Notes: generated by a model from the letters alone, not told the origin. A stretch of 64,000 nt of DNA from Novosphingobium sp. Chol11 (GCF_900218065.1 NZ_OBMU01000001.1:881852-945851); one strand, 5' to 3'. Shown: positions 23,882 to 34,702, counted from the first letter of the stretch. Made by a program: numbers and translations.

Positions 23882-24220
23882 TCAGCTGCCGGAACCGGGC
23901 TCGGGAGAGAAGAACTTCTCCAGCTTGTTTTCAATGCCCTTCATTTCATCAGCATCGGCGGGTGCGTCGCCCTTGACGGTGATGTTGGGCCATTCAGCGG
24001 AGAATTTGGTGTTCAGTTCCAGCCACTTTTCCAGGCCATTTTCCGTGTCGGGCAAAATGGCTTCGGCCGGGCATTCCGGCTCGCACACGCCGCAATCGAT
24101 GCACTCGTTCGGATTGATGACCAGCATGTTTTCGCCCTCGTAGAAGCAATCGACGGGGCAGACCTCGACGCAATCCATATATTTGCAGCGGATGCAGTTG
24201 TCGGTCACGACATAGGTCAT
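23882..24220 (-). CDS. fdxA: ferredoxin FdxA (7Fe type)
   Basis: This 112-residue electron carrier has the Azotobacter-type seven-iron ferredoxin pattern. The N-terminal cysteines [18 protein letters not shown] ligate the 3Fe-4S cluster together with the second motif [12 protein letters not shown], which mainly supports the 4Fe-4S cluster. The C-terminal extension (about residues 65-112) is standard for FdxA. The adjacency of fdxA and carD is recurrent in alphaproteobacteria. The redox partners are not evident in the window. Confidence 0.96.
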   Translation of the reverse strand: MTYVVTDNCIRCKYMDCVEVCPVDCFYEGENMLVINPNECIDCGVCEPECPAEAILPDTENGLEKWLELNTKFSAEWPNITVKGDAPADADEMKGIENKLEKFFSPEPGSGS

Positions 24221-24305
24221 GGATCAGCACTCTAAAGGGGTTTCGACAGCGGCGGCCCTGCTATGCCGCGCGCGCGCGAAGGTCAATGAGGATATTGTTG
24301 CGGCC

Positions 24306-24602
24306 CTAATCGCCTAGCTTCAGTTCCTCATAGCAGCTTTGCGCTTCGGGGGCAGGGCCACGGCGGCCGGGGAGCTGGACGACGCGCACCACGCGCACGC
24401 CATGATGATGGGGAAAGGTGATGAGGTCGCCCGTCCGCACCGGCGCATGGGCTCGCTCGATGCGGCGGCCGTTCAGCCGGATATGCCCATCCTCTGCCAT
24501 TTTCTGCGCCATCGACCGACTTTTCGCGAGCCGCACGAACCACAGGAATTTGTCGATGCGCAGGCTCGGCCCATGGTTGCCGGCAGGGGCGCTCTCAGCC
24601 AT
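24306..24602 (-). CDS. S4 domain RNA-binding protein (Hsp15-like)
   Basis: This 98-residue protein is essentially one S4 domain: LRIDKFLWFVRLAKSRSMAQ, DGHIRLNGRRIERAHAPV and RTGDLITF. The E. coli relative Hsp15 (HslR) binds stalled 50S subunits. Here the start codon lies inside the last codons of the helicase gene (8-base overlap), so the two are translationally coupled and probably act together on RNA or ribosomes. Start 24602 is fixed by homology to the family; a longer frame upstream is a shadow of the helicase gene. Confidence 0.9.
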   Translation of the reverse strand: MAESAPAGNHGPSLRIDKFLWFVRLAKSRSMAQKMAEDGHIRLNGRRIERAHAPVRTGDLITFPHHHGVRVVRVVQLPGRRGPAPEAQSCYEELKLGD

Positions 24603-27198
24603 TGCGGCCCAGCAACTCCGCCAGGCCCGCAAAGGCATGGTTGCCATTCGCCGGCGTTGCGCTTGCGGCGGCGGGGCGGGGCGATGCACCGCGCGCAGGC
24701 GCGGCGCGCCGATTCGGCCCACGCCCCTGCTGCTGGTCGGGTCGAGCCTTTTGCCGTCCGCGGAACGTCCAGTTCGCGCCGCCTTCCGCCGCTGGTTCGA
24801 TCGGCCGGAACCCGGCAAGGCGCATCAATTGGAGGAAGGAGGCTTCGTTGAGGCCGAGCGACACGATCTGCGGGCTAAGGGCTGTGAAGGCCTCGCCCTT
24901 CGCAATCGCTTCATGCGCCGCTCGCGCCATGCGCTCCGCCATGTCGATCCGCAGCATCTGGGCGTCAAAGCCCCTGAAGCCCGCGATACGCGCGCCCATC
25001 TGCTCCGCCCTTTCACCTGCGGGGATCAGCGTCAGGCCGGGAAGGGGAAGCGGAAGGCAAGGCTTGGCGATCCGCGCCGCCAGCAATGCCGACCGCCACC
25101 GCGCAGCTCCTGGCTTCAAGAGCCCGGGATGATAGATGTCGAGAACGCCGATATCGATGCCTGCGCGGCGCAGCAGGTGGCGCTGGTCCTTGTCGAGATG
25201 ATTGAGGGCGGCGTCCAGATCCGTCCGGGCCATCACCCCGCCAGCGTCCGCCAATTGGGCGAAGACCGCGCGCACCACCGCAGGCACGGCCGGATCGGCG
25301 GCACTGGCGGCCATTTTGACGAGGGGTAGCAGATGCTTTTCCTTCTGCGCCTCCACCCAGGCGGCAAGGCGCGCAAGAACCTGCTTCTGCACATCCTGCC
25401 CAAGCGCCAGGAGCCCGCGATCCAGCCGGATTTCCGGCGCAAGCAGCGAGGACCCAGCAAGCAGCGCCGCGACGGCATTACCCTGCCAGCCGATACCAGG
25501 CGCCTGTCCCGGCTCGTCCATCAGCACGAAATCGGTGCCGGGCGCGCCCAGCAATTCGTCAGCCTTCACTCGCAATATCCTTCCAAGACGGCGTTCCGCC
25601 GCCGCCAGCAGCATCTTTCTATCCTGATGCCGCGTAGCCGGATCGACCGAGAAACGAAATCCGTCAAGTCGCCCGATCATCTCGCCATCGACGCAGACCG
25701 TCCCGTCCTGCTCCACATCGACCGGAAGATTGCTCGCATCCTGCCCCATGTCGCGCAGCAGGACTGAGGTGCGCCGATCCACGAAACGCTGGGTCAACGC
25801 TGTATGCAGGGCATCGGAAAGCCGCTCTTCCAGAGCGCGCGTCCGCTCTGCCATCTCGGCGGGATGCGCCAGCCAGTCGGGGCGGTGGGCGATGTAGGAC
25901 CATGTCCGCGCCGCCGCGATCCGCGCGGACAGGGTATCGATATCACCCTGAACCGAATCGAGTCGCGTCAGTTGCTGGGCGAACCAGTCCCGTGGAATGT
26001 GGCCGCTGCCCTCCGACAGAAAGCGCCAGATCCGGTTCACCGTGCGCGCATGATGGTCCGCGCCCAGCTTCTGGAAGTCGGGAAGGCCGCAAGCGGCCCA
26101 TAGCCGTTCGACCGCTTTCTTGCCCTGAACCCTTTCGATGACCAGCGGATCGTCCGACAGCCGCCGCAGCACGGCAAGGTCGACCGCTTCGGGTGCGGCA
26201 CGCAGTTCATCCCGGTCAGGCCGCGTCTCCAGTTCCATGATCAGCCGGTTGACGCTGTCCATGCGCGGCTTCCCCTCTCGCCAGAACAGCTGTTCGACAG
26301 GCGGGAAATGATGATCTTCGATCGCTTCGATCTCTTCGGGCGTGAACGCCGCGTCGCCATCTTCATGGCCCAGGCTGCCGAAAGTGCCATCCTTGTGATG
26401 CCGTCCTGCACGCCCCGCAATCTGCGCCATTTCCGCTATGGTGAGCCGCCGCGTCCGTCGGCCGTCGAACTTGCGCAGCGAAGCGAAGGCGACATGGGCG
26501 ACGTCGAGGTTCAGCCCCATGCCGATCGCATCGGTGGCGACCAGATAATCGACCTCGCCATTCAGGAACATCTGCACCTGCGCGTTGCGCGTGCGCGGGG
26601 AGAGCGCGCCCATCACAACGGCTGCGCCCCCGCGAAAGCGGCGCAGCATTTCCGCGACGGCATAGACTTCCTCCGCCGAGAAGGCGACGACCGCGGACCG
26701 CTTGGGCAGGCGTGACAATTTCTTCGCCCCGCCATAGGATAATGTCGAAAAGCGCGGGCGGCTGATGATCTCAACGTCCGGCACCAGCGCCTTCACGACC
26801 CGGCCGATGCTGGCAGAGCCCAGGATCATGGTCTCTTCCCGCCCGCGCGCGCGCAGGAGCCGGTCGGTGAACACATGCCCGCGCTCCGGGTCGGACCCAA
26901 GTTGCGCCTCATCCAGCGCCACGAAAGCGAAATCCCCATCGACCGGCATCGATTCAGCGGTGCACAGATAATAGAGCGCGCCGGGCGGGAGTATCTTTTC
27001 TTCCCCGGTGATCAGCGCGACCTGATGCGCGCCCTTGATCGCGACCACCCGGTCATAGACTTCGCGCGCCAGCAAACGGAGCGGAAAGCCCATCATGCCG
27101 CTGGAATGACCGCACATGCGCTCGACGGCCAGATGCGTCTTGCCGGTATTGGTGGGACCCAGCACGGCTGTGACGGGCGATCGGGCAAATTGAGCCAT
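24595..27198 (-). CDS. SUV3-like superfamily 2 RNA helicase
   Basis: This 867-residue protein has two RecA-like domains in the first 350 residues. Walker A is LGPTNTGKTHLA, motif II is ALDEAQLGSDPERG, with motif III GSAS and motif VI QIAGRAGRHHKDG. Its closest known relative by pattern is SUV3, the mitochondrial degradosome helicase, which is widespread in alphaproteobacteria. Residues 350-800 form the SUV3-type helical C-terminal region. The last 50 residues are disordered and rich in Arg, Pro and Ala. The start is MAQFARSPVTAVLGP. It is coupled to the downstream S4 protein by overlap, which suggests a shared RNA function. Confidence 0.9.
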   Translation of the reverse strand: MAQFARSPVTAVLGPTNTGKTHLAVERMCGHSSGMMGFPLRLLAREVYDRVVAIKGAHQVALITGEEKILPPGALYYLCTAESMPVDGDFAFVALDEAQLGSDPERGHVFTDRLLRARGREETMILGSASIGRVVKALVPDVEIISRPRFSTLSYGGAKKLSRLPKRSAVVAFSAEEVYAVAEMLRRFRGGAAVVMGALSPRTRNAQVQMFLNGEVDYLVATDAIGMGLNLDVAHVAFASLRKFDGRRTRRLTIAEMAQIAGRAGRHHKDGTFGSLGHEDGDAAFTPEEIEAIEDHHFPPVEQLFWREGKPRMDSVNRLIMELETRPDRDELRAAPEAVDLAVLRRLSDDPLVIERVQGKKAVERLWAACGLPDFQKLGADHHARTVNRIWRFLSEGSGHIPRDWFAQQLTRLDSVQGDIDTLSARIAAARTWSYIAHRPDWLAHPAEMAERTRALEERLSDALHTALTQRFVDRRTSVLLRDMGQDASNLPVDVEQDGTVCVDGEMIGRLDGFRFSVDPATRHQDRKMLLAAAERRLGRILRVKADELLGAPGTDFVLMDEPGQAPGIGWQGNAVAALLAGSSLLAPEIRLDRGLLALGQDVQKQVLARLAAWVEAQKEKHLLPLVKMAASAADPAVPAVVRAVFAQLADAGGVMARTDLDAALNHLDKDQRHLLRRAGIDIGVLDIYHPGLLKPGAARWRSALLAARIAKPCLPLPLPGLTLIPAGERAEQMGARIAGFRGFDAQMLRIDMAERMARAAHEAIAKGEAFTALSPQIVSLGLNEASFLQLMRLAGFRPIEPAAEGGANWTFRGRQKARPDQQQGRGPNRRAAPARGASPRPAAASATPANGNHAFAGLAELLGRNG

Positions 27199-27351
27199 GA
27201 TCCTCTCTATGTCGGGGATGAGCGCTGCAAGGGCAAGGGGAAGGCAGTGATTCTCCTCGGAGCGGTGGAGCTTGTGTCACTCAACGGCCGAAGGCCACGT
27301 TTCGTCGCGTGAAAAGAGTTAAAAAATCCGTCTTTATTTGACTTTAACCCT

Positions 27352-28959
27352 ATGCGTTCACAACAATGCCCACGAACGCGCGGCGGGGGCCGGGCGAAAT
27401 TGCAGCCCGTGGGGGGCTTTTCCAAAGTGTTTCACGGCAGTCAATTCAGCCCTCAGCAGGGGGGCGCATCCGCATCCCTCTGGGTGACTGACGCGATCGG
27501 CGGGCGTCCCTTCGCGGCTGCCGATAGCCGAGACTGGCGCACCCGCCTGCGCGAATGGGCGGACGATGTCGAGCTGGTTCCCGATCTTGGCCAAAATGTC
27601 GGCAGCCGCACCTGGTTCCGCGGCCTTGCCACCTGTTTCGGCCTCTGTGCGTCAGCGCTCTACCTCTCGCCGGGCTTCCAGCCGCTGCCGGGCGCACCGC
27701 AACCGCTGCTCGACGCTCCGCAGTTCGAGGAAGTGCGCAGCCAGATGATCACGCCGCTTGCCATGGGCGCGGACAGCGGGCGGCGCATGGGGCCCACCGA
27801 TGCCGTCCAGCCCCTGCGTGAGACGCCGGAGCGCCCGCAGATCGAATTGCGCGCCCAGATCGGGGGGAGTGACTCGCTCGGCCGCGCCTTGTCGCGCGCT
27901 GGCGTCAGCAATGCCGACGCCGCGCAGGTGATGGCTCTTGCCAGCGGCGACATTGCCAAGGGCCTGAAGCCGGGTACGCCGCTCGACATCATTCTTGGCC
28001 GCCGCGCCAGCCGCGACATGCCCCGCCCGCTGGATCATCTCGCTTTCCGCGCCCGGCTCGACCTCGCGCTCGAAATCAACCGGGTAGGTGGGATGCTTCA
28101 GGTAAAGCGCACGCCTATCCATGTCGACAATACGCCGCTGCGCATCCAGGGTGTGATCGGCGACAGCATCTATCAGTCCGCGCGCGCGGCCGGTGCGCCG
28201 CCCAAGGCGATCCAGAGCTTCCTGCGCGTTATTGCGCAGCAGGTCGATCTGGGATCGATCCAGAGCGGCGACCGCTACGACATCATCACCGAATATCGCC
28301 GTGCGGAAACCGGAGACGTCGAAGTAGGCGACCTGTTGTTCGCGGGCCTGCACCGCGCCAGTGGACGTGGCATCGACATGCTGAAATGGACCAGCGACGG
28401 CCGCAGCCAGTGGTTCGAAGCATCGGGCGTCGGCGAACGTCGCGGCGTGCTGTCCGCGCCGGTGCGGGGGCGCATGTCATCCGGCTTCGGCATGCGCCGC
28501 CATCCCATCCTCGGCTACACGCGCATGCATGCGGGGATCGACTTCGCCGCCGCCTATGGTTCGCCCATCTATGCGGCCACCGACGGCGTCGTGTCCTATT
28601 CCGGCCGCCATGGCGGCCATGGCAATTATGTCCGGCTGGAACATGGCAATGGCCTTGCCACCGGCTATGCGCATATGAGCCGCATCGCCGCACGCTACGG
28701 CCAGCGTGTCCGCCAGGGTCAGGTGATCGGCTATGTCGGGTCCAGCGGCCTTTCGACCGGCCCGCACCTCCATTATGAGCTGTATCGCAGCGGCCGCACG
28801 GTGAACCCGCTGTCGGTCAAGTTCACCACCACCGCGCAGCTTGCCGGGCGTGAACTGTCCGCGTTCCGCGAGCGGCTGAGGCAGCTCAAGAGCCTGCGGA
28901 CGGGAATCCCCGTCACGGTCGCGCAGAACAAGCCGCAGGCTGCCGCGCCTGCCACATAG
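27352..28959 (+). CDS. M23 family metallopeptidase (peptidoglycan endopeptidase-like)
   Basis: This 535-residue envelope protein has an N-terminal hydrophobic region (about residues 85-110, WFRGLATCFGLCASALYLS), a middle OapA/LysM-like region, and a C-terminal LytM/M23 domain (about 370-490). The zinc ligands are visible: HPILGYTRMHAGIDFA (His and Asp) and GPHLHYELYR (His-x-His). Such enzymes cut peptide bridges of peptidoglycan during growth or division. The catalytic residues are all present, so activity is expected, unlike EnvC-type degenerate members. It is divergent from the helicase gene. Confidence 0.9.
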   Translation: MRSQQCPRTRGGGRAKLQPVGGFSKVFHGSQFSPQQGGASASLWVTDAIGGRPFAAADSRDWRTRLREWADDVELVPDLGQNVGSRTWFRGLATCFGLCASALYLSPGFQPLPGAPQPLLDAPQFEEVRSQMITPLAMGADSGRRMGPTDAVQPLRETPERPQIELRAQIGGSDSLGRALSRAGVSNADAAQVMALASGDIAKGLKPGTPLDIILGRRASRDMPRPLDHLAFRARLDLALEINRVGGMLQVKRTPIHVDNTPLRIQGVIGDSIYQSARAAGAPPKAIQSFLRVIAQQVDLGSIQSGDRYDIITEYRRAETGDVEVGDLLFAGLHRASGRGIDMLKWTSDGRSQWFEASGVGERRGVLSAPVRGRMSSGFGMRRHPILGYTRMHAGIDFAAAYGSPIYAATDGVVSYSGRHGGHGNYVRLEHGNGLATGYAHMSRIAARYGQRVRQGQVIGYVGSSGLSTGPHLHYELYRSGRTVNPLSVKFTTTAQLAGRELSAFRERLRQLKSLRTGIPVTVAQNKPQAAAPAT

Positions 28960-29007
28960 AGCAATTAGCCGCTTCCCGTCCCCGGACCGCTTCGCTAACC
29001 CGCCTCC

Positions 29008-29790
29008 ATGACCAAGATCACCGCCCTGCTGCTCGCCGGATCGCGTCCCGGTTCCGATCCTCTGGCGCAGGCGGCCGGGGTCGCGGTCAAGCCTCTCGCT
29101 CCGGTTAGGGGCGAACCTATGATCAACTATCCCGCCCGCGCGCTGCTCGCGCATCCGTCGGTCGGACAGCTAGTCATTCTCACCCAAACGCCGGAGCTTT
29201 ACCGCGCTGATCCCGCCACCGCCTGGCTGGACGAGGACCCGCGCGTCCGCTTCGAACAGAGCGGCAGCGGCATAGCATCCACATTGCTCGAACTCCTGGA
29301 CCGGCCCGATCTCCCCTTTCCGCTGCTCGTTACCACGGCCGACCATGTTCTGCTCGACGGCGACATGCTCGACCAGTTCGTTGCGGAGGCGGACGGGGCC
29401 GACATCGCGGTGGCGATGGTCGAACGCGCAACGCTGCTTGCTCGCTATCCGTCGTCCCGGCGCACCTGGCTCAAGTTCCGCGACGGCTGGTGGTCGGGCG
29501 CCAACCTCTTCTGGTTCGGCAGCGCCAAGGCGCGCGCGATCATCTCCCTCTGGCAGGAGGTGGAGCAGGACCGCAAGAAGGGGTGGAAGATCCTCGCCGC
29601 ATTCGGGCCGATCGCCTTGCTCGGCGCCGTGCTGCGCGTCTCCACATTGCGCGGCGGCATAGCGCGCGTAGGCCGCCGCTTTGATCTCTTCGCCAGACTG
29701 GTGCCCATGCGCAAAGCGGAAGCCTGCATCGACGCGGACAAGGTCGAGGACGTCGCCCTCATCGAACAGATATTGGACCGTCGCGGTTAG
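29008..29790 (+). CDS. nucleotidyltransferase family protein (NTP_transf_3-like)
   Basis: This 260-residue cytoplasmic protein opens with a nucleotide-sugar pyrophosphorylase-type motif, TALLLAGSRPGSDPLAQAAG, and VAVKPLAPVRGEPMINYPAR, with a metal-binding Asp pair likely in LLVTTADHVLLDGDM. It resembles MobA/IspD-like NTP transferases, but the substrate cannot be told; a role in cofactor or glycerol-phosphate chemistry is possible. It lies upstream of sdhB, separated by about 250 bases with a dispersed inverted repeat, so co-transcription is doubtful. Confidence 0.8.
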   Translation: MTKITALLLAGSRPGSDPLAQAAGVAVKPLAPVRGEPMINYPARALLAHPSVGQLVILTQTPELYRADPATAWLDEDPRVRFEQSGSGIASTLLELLDRPDLPFPLLVTTADHVLLDGDMLDQFVAEADGADIAVAMVERATLLARYPSSRRTWLKFRDGWWSGANLFWFGSAKARAIISLWQEVEQDRKKGWKILAAFGPIALLGAVLRVSTLRGGIARVGRRFDLFARLVPMRKAEACIDADKVEDVALIEQILDRRG

Positions 29791-29824
29791 CTTTAGCGCT
29801 ATTCGGTCGCGCAACCCTCAATTC

Positions 29825-29903
29825 CCGTTCGCCCTGAGCCTGTCGAAGGGCTCCACTTCCCCTCTTCGTAAGAAGAGGGCTTCGACAAGCTCAGCCCGAA
29901 CGG
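29825..29903. repeat. dispersed inverted repeat (sphingomonad REP-like element)
   Basis: The left arm CCGTTCGCCCTGAGCCTG (from 29825) and the right arm ending at 29903 (TTCGACAAGCTCAGCCCG core) are imperfect inverted copies around a short centre, with an inner CCTCTTC/GAAGAGG stem. The same sequence family appears as a half-copy at 22508-22529. I recall such elements as frequent between genes in sphingomonads. Confidence 0.75.
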
Positions 29904-30042
29904 ATGGCGTGATTGGGATTGAGCGCAACCCGTCCAAGCTTTTGCCACTTTGATGGGTAGCAAATGGCTGAACGAGGCGCTAAGGGCCTCATGCGCGCGC
30001 CCCCATGATGATTATCGGCGCGGACGGAGGACATCTTAAACC

Positions 30043-30831
30043 ATGGCCGAATTCACCCTGCCCAAGAACAGCAAGATTTCCGGTAAGGGCGTGACCCACA
30101 AGGCTCCCGACGGCGCGAGCAACGTCAAGAGCTTCAAGGTCTATCGCTACGATCCCGACTCGGGTCAGAATCCGCGCTATGACACCTTTGAGATCGACCT
30201 CGACAATTGCGGTCCGATGGTCCTCGACGCACTGCTGAAGATCAAGAATGAATATGATCCGACGCTGACGTTCCGCCGGTCCTGCCGCGAAGGCATTTGC
30301 GGTTCCTGTTCGATGAACATGAACGGCAAGAATGGCCTCGCCTGCACCACCGCGATCGAGGATTGCGCGGGCAAGGAAGTGCGCGTCACGCCGCTGCCGC
30401 ACATGGACGTGATCAAGGATCTCGTCCCCGATTTCACGCATTTCTATGCGCAGTACAGTTCGATCAAGCCGTGGCTGCAAACCGTCACCCCGTCGCCGAG
30501 CGGCAAGGAGCGGCTCCAGTCGCCCGCCGACCGTGAAAAGCTCGACGGCCTGTACGAATGCATCCTGTGCGCCTGCTGCTCGACCAGCTGCCCCAGCTAT
30601 TGGTGGAACTCCGACAAGTTCCTTGGCCCGGCCATCCTGCTCCAGGCCTATCGTTGGCTGGCCGACAGCCGCGACGAATATACCGGCGAGCGTCTGGATG
30701 AGCTGGAAGATCCCTTCCGCCTCTATCGCTGCCACACCATCATGAACTGCGCGAATGTCTGCCCGAAGGGTCTCAGCCCTGCCAAGGCGATCGCCGAAAC
30801 CAAGAAGATGATGGTCGAACGGCAGCTTTGA
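30043..30831 (+). CDS. sdhB: succinate dehydrogenase iron-sulfur subunit
   Basis: SdhB is the 262-residue electron-transfer subunit of complex II, linking SdhA to the quinone-binding membrane subunits. The [2Fe-2S] cysteines are in [12 protein letters not shown]. The [4Fe-4S] and [3Fe-4S] cysteines are in [12 protein letters not shown] and CANVCPKGL. Length and motif spacing are canonical. The genes sdhC, sdhD and sdhA are not next to it, being replaced upstream by a nucleotidyltransferase gene and a repeat element. They must lie elsewhere. The next gene starts five bases downstream. Confidence 0.97.
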   Translation: MAEFTLPKNSKISGKGVTHKAPDGASNVKSFKVYRYDPDSGQNPRYDTFEIDLDNCGPMVLDALLKIKNEYDPTLTFRRSCREGICGSCSMNMNGKNGLACTTAIEDCAGKEVRVTPLPHMDVIKDLVPDFTHFYAQYSSIKPWLQTVTPSPSGKERLQSPADREKLDGLYECILCACCSTSCPSYWWNSDKFLGPAILLQAYRWLADSRDEYTGERLDELEDPFRLYRCHTIMNCANVCPKGLSPAKAIAETKKMMVERQL

Positions 30832-30835
30832 TGCA

Positions 30836-31297
30836 GTGAGTGACGATACTGGCCCTGTAAGCCTGGTGCTGGAAGGTCCTTGGGCTGACTGGCTGCGCTG
30901 GAGCGATCCGGTTTCGGAGACGTTTCTTAGCACATCCGTGGGGCCCAGCTATTCGCAAGGTGCCGGTGATCGTCGCGCCACGGTGATGCTGGAAACGCGC
31001 CGCTCGCACGCCAATCGTAACGGCGCGCTGCATGGCGGTTTCCTCGCCGCCTTTGCCGATCATGCCTATTTTGCCGCGCTGGCGGCCATGGGGCGTCCTG
31101 AACAGGCCGCTGCCGTCACCGTCGACCTTTCCATGCAATATTGCGGCTCCGGAAAAGTGGGGCATCCGCTGCGGGCGGATGTGGAGGTCTTGCAGGAAAC
31201 CGGGCGCTTGTTCTTCATGCGTCTGACGCTTCATCAGGAAGACGCGCTGGTCGCGTCCTCCACCGCCACGGTGCGAAAGGTGCCGGTCCCCAAATGA
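30836..31297 (+). CDS. PaaI-family hotdog thioesterase
   Basis: This 153-residue protein has a hotdog fold pattern with the PaaI-type catalytic segment NGALHGGFLAAFADHAYFA and a following strand pattern (AAAVTVDLSMQYCGSG). Such enzymes hydrolyse acyl-CoA thioesters; the natural substrate is unknown. The start is GTG at 30836; the nearby ATG at 30831 runs into a stop after two codons. Its stop overlaps the zapE start (ATGA), and sdhB lies five bases upstream, suggesting one transcript. Confidence 0.88.
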   Translation: MSDDTGPVSLVLEGPWADWLRWSDPVSETFLSTSVGPSYSQGAGDRRATVMLETRRSHANRNGALHGGFLAAFADHAYFAALAAMGRPEQAAAVTVDLSMQYCGSGKVGHPLRADVEVLQETGRLFFMRLTLHQEDALVASSTATVRKVPVPK

Positions 31298-32406
31298 GCA
31301 GCGTGATCGAGCGTTATCACGCGCTCGTCGCGGCCGGGGAATTGCGCCCCGATCCGGACCAGCAAGCCGCAGCAGCGCGGCTGGCCGTGCTTCAGCAGGA
31401 ACTGGAGGCGGCTCCTCCGCGTGGTTCGACCTTGTGGAAACTGCTGCGGAAAGCGCCCGAACCCCCACGCGGCCTCTACATGTGGGGCGGCGTCGGCCGG
31501 GGCAAGTCGATGTTGATGGACCTGTTCTTCGACACCGTGCAGGTCCGGAACAAGAAACGCGCTCATTTCCACGAGTTCATGCTCGACGTCCATGCGCGGC
31601 TTGCGGAGGTGCGCAAGGCGGAGAAGGGCGATCCCATCCCGCCGGTCGTGGACTCGCTCGCCGAAGAGGCGCGGCTGCTCTGCTTTGATGAGATGGTCGT
31701 GAACAACATGGCCGACGCCGCCATCATGTCGCGCCTGTTCACCGGGCTGCTCGACAAGCGCGTGACGGTCGTCACCACCTCGAACCGCGCACCGGACGAA
31801 CTCTACAAGGACGGCCTCAATCGGCAGCTTTTCCTGCCGTTCATCGACCTCATCAAGGATCGGCTGGACGTTCTGACGCTCGACGGGCCGACAGACTATC
31901 GGCTGGATCGTCTGGGCGACGCGCAACTCTGGCATTCGCCCAACGGCCCGGAGGCGACCAGGGCGCTCTCCGACGCCTTCTTCCGCCTGACCGACTATCC
32001 GGTGGAAAATCGGGCGAAGGTGCCTGCGGAGGATATTGAAGTGCAGGGCGGGCGCACCCTGCATGTGCCAAAGAGCTTGAAGGGCGTGGCGGTCTTCTCC
32101 TTCAAACGCCTATGCGCCGAAGCGCGCGGCGCGCCTGATTATCTGGCGATCGCCCGGCGGTTCCACACCGTCATTATTGTCGGCATCCCGGTACTGGGTC
32201 CGGAGAACCGCAACGAAGCCGCCCGCTTCGTCACGCTGATCGACGCCTTGTACGAATATAAGGTCAAACTGCTCGCATCGGCTGATGCAGAACCTGCACA
32301 GCTTTATCCCCGTGGCGACGGCGCGTTCGAATTCGAACGCACGGTTTCGCGGCTGATGGAGATGCAGTCGGACGATTATCTCGCGCTTGGGCACGGGCCG
32401 AAATAA
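31294..32406 (+). CDS. zapE: ZapE/AFG1-type cell division ATPase
   Basis: This 370-residue AAA-like ATPase has Walker A in YMWGGVGRGKSMLMDLFF, Walker B in ARLLCFDEMVVNNMADAA and a sensor region VVTTSNRAPDELYKDGL, all typical of AFG1/ZapE. E. coli ZapE destabilises FtsZ rings during division under stress, and the mitochondrial homologue AFG1 assists turnover of respiratory proteins. The link here to sdhB is in keeping with either role. The start overlaps the thioesterase stop (ATGA). Confidence 0.95.
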   Translation: MSSVIERYHALVAAGELRPDPDQQAAAARLAVLQQELEAAPPRGSTLWKLLRKAPEPPRGLYMWGGVGRGKSMLMDLFFDTVQVRNKKRAHFHEFMLDVHARLAEVRKAEKGDPIPPVVDSLAEEARLLCFDEMVVNNMADAAIMSRLFTGLLDKRVTVVTTSNRAPDELYKDGLNRQLFLPFIDLIKDRLDVLTLDGPTDYRLDRLGDAQLWHSPNGPEATRALSDAFFRLTDYPVENRAKVPAEDIEVQGGRTLHVPKSLKGVAVFSFKRLCAEARGAPDYLAIARRFHTVIIVGIPVLGPENRNEAARFVTLIDALYEYKVKLLASADAEPAQLYPRGDGAFEFERTVSRLMEMQSDDYLALGHGPK

Positions 32407-32452
32407 CGCTCTTCGGCGCAGCGGCGCCCTCATCCATCGCATTGAAAATGGC

Positions 32453-32484
32453 CCGGACGCTTCCTTATGAGAGGAAGCGTCCGG
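32453..32484 (+). terminator. terminator-like hairpin after zapE
   Basis: A perfect 12-bp stem (32453-32464 with 32473-32484) encloses an 8-base loop about 45 bases after the zapE stop. It lacks a T-run, so it may act with Rho or as an mRNA end stabiliser. Confidence 0.55.
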
Positions 32485-32674
32485 CAGGTGGCCGCTGCGG
32501 GACAAGTCAGCGCCAGGGTAGGAGCGCGTAACAAACAGGGGCGGAAACGCTCTTAATGAAACTGCGAATGAATTGCAAAGATAAATCTCCCGGAGGCCTT
32601 TTAGTTGGTTGAATCATTAATGAGATCGGCCTAAGCGGGCGGGCAATCCCGTGTTTTCCATGCTTGGAGGATGA

Positions 32675-33643
<969 letters not shown>

Positions 33644-33664
33644 GCCAAAGAGCTGCACCAGTGC

Positions 33665-33691
33665 GTCCCAGGTGAGTGAGCAGCCTGGGAC
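33665..33691 (+). promoter_or_regulatory. hairpin between mdh and sucD
   Basis: GTCCCAGG (33665-33672) and CCTGGGAC (33684-33691) form an 8-bp stem in the 99-base gap after mdh. It has no T-run, so it is a possible processing or attenuation site that separates mdh from sucD expression. Confidence 0.4.
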
Positions 33692-33742
33692 ATGCTGCCT
33701 TCCACCTGAAGTGCCACGTCCACAGAATGCAAAGGGACTGAC

Positions 33743-34627
33743 ATGTCCATTCTGGTGAACAAGAACACCAAGGTCATCACGCAGGGTATGACCGGCGCCA
33801 CCGGCACCTTCCACACCGAACAGGCGCTGGCCTATGGCACGCAGATGGTTGCGGGCGTCACCCCGGGCAAGGGCGGCACGAGCCATATCGGCCTGCCCAT
33901 GTACGATACCGTCGCGGAAGCCAAGTCGAAGACCGGCGCCGACGCTTCGGTCATCTATGTTCCGCCGCCATTCGCGGCCGACTCGATCCTGGAAGCTATC
34001 GATGCGGAAATCCCGCTGATCGTCTGCATCACCGAGGGTATTCCGGTACTCGACATGGTGCGCGTCAAGCGCGCCCTGTCCGGCAGCAAGTCGCGCCTGA
34101 TCGGCCCGAACTGCCCCGGCGTCCTGACGCCCAACGAATGCAAGATCGGCATCATGCCGGGTTCGATCTTCTCCAAGGGTTCGGTCGGCGTCGTCTCGCG
34201 CTCCGGCACGCTGACCTATGAAGCGGTGTTCCAGACCACCAATGCTGGCCTGGGCCAGACAACCGCCGTTGGTATCGGCGGCGATCCGGTCAATGGCACC
34301 AACTTCATCGACGTGCTGGAACTGTTCCTGGCCGATGACGCGACCGAATCGATCATCATGATCGGCGAGATCGGCGGCGACGCGGAAGAGCAGGCTGCCC
34401 AGTTCCTGATCGATGAAGCCAAGCGTGGGCGCAAGAAGCCGATGGCTGGCTTCATCGCTGGCCGCACGGCGCCTCCGGGCCGTCGCATGGGCCATGCCGG
34501 CGCGATCGTGTCGGGCGGCAAGGGCGACGCGGAAAGCAAGATCGCGGCGATGGAAGCGGCCGGGATCAAGGTCGCGGCCAGCCCGTCCGAACTGGGCTCG
34601 ACGCTTGTCGAAGTCCTGAAGGGCTAA
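33743..34627 (+). CDS. sucD: succinyl-CoA synthetase subunit alpha
   Basis: SucD is the 294-residue CoA-binding subunit that carries the phosphohistidine in succinyl-CoA synthetase. It has an N-terminal CoA-binding fold ([33 protein letters not shown]) and the active-site His in [13 protein letters not shown]. The beta subunit gene sucC, commonly next to sucD, is absent here and must be elsewhere. It lies between mdh and sucA, so the block encodes consecutive TCA steps. Confidence 0.97.
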   Translation: MSILVNKNTKVITQGMTGATGTFHTEQALAYGTQMVAGVTPGKGGTSHIGLPMYDTVAEAKSKTGADASVIYVPPPFAADSILEAIDAEIPLIVCITEGIPVLDMVRVKRALSGSKSRLIGPNCPGVLTPNECKIGIMPGSIFSKGSVGVVSRSGTLTYEAVFQTTNAGLGQTTAVGIGGDPVNGTNFIDVLELFLADDATESIIMIGEIGGDAEEQAAQFLIDEAKRGRKKPMAGFIAGRTAPPGRRMGHAGAIVSGGKGDAESKIAAMEAAGIKVAASPSELGSTLVEVLKG

Positions 34628-34702
34628 GGCAGAACGGACAAGGCGGCCGGGCTGCACCTCGGCCGCTTTACATACCCCGCTCCGCGACTGCACGCGGCAG
34701 GC

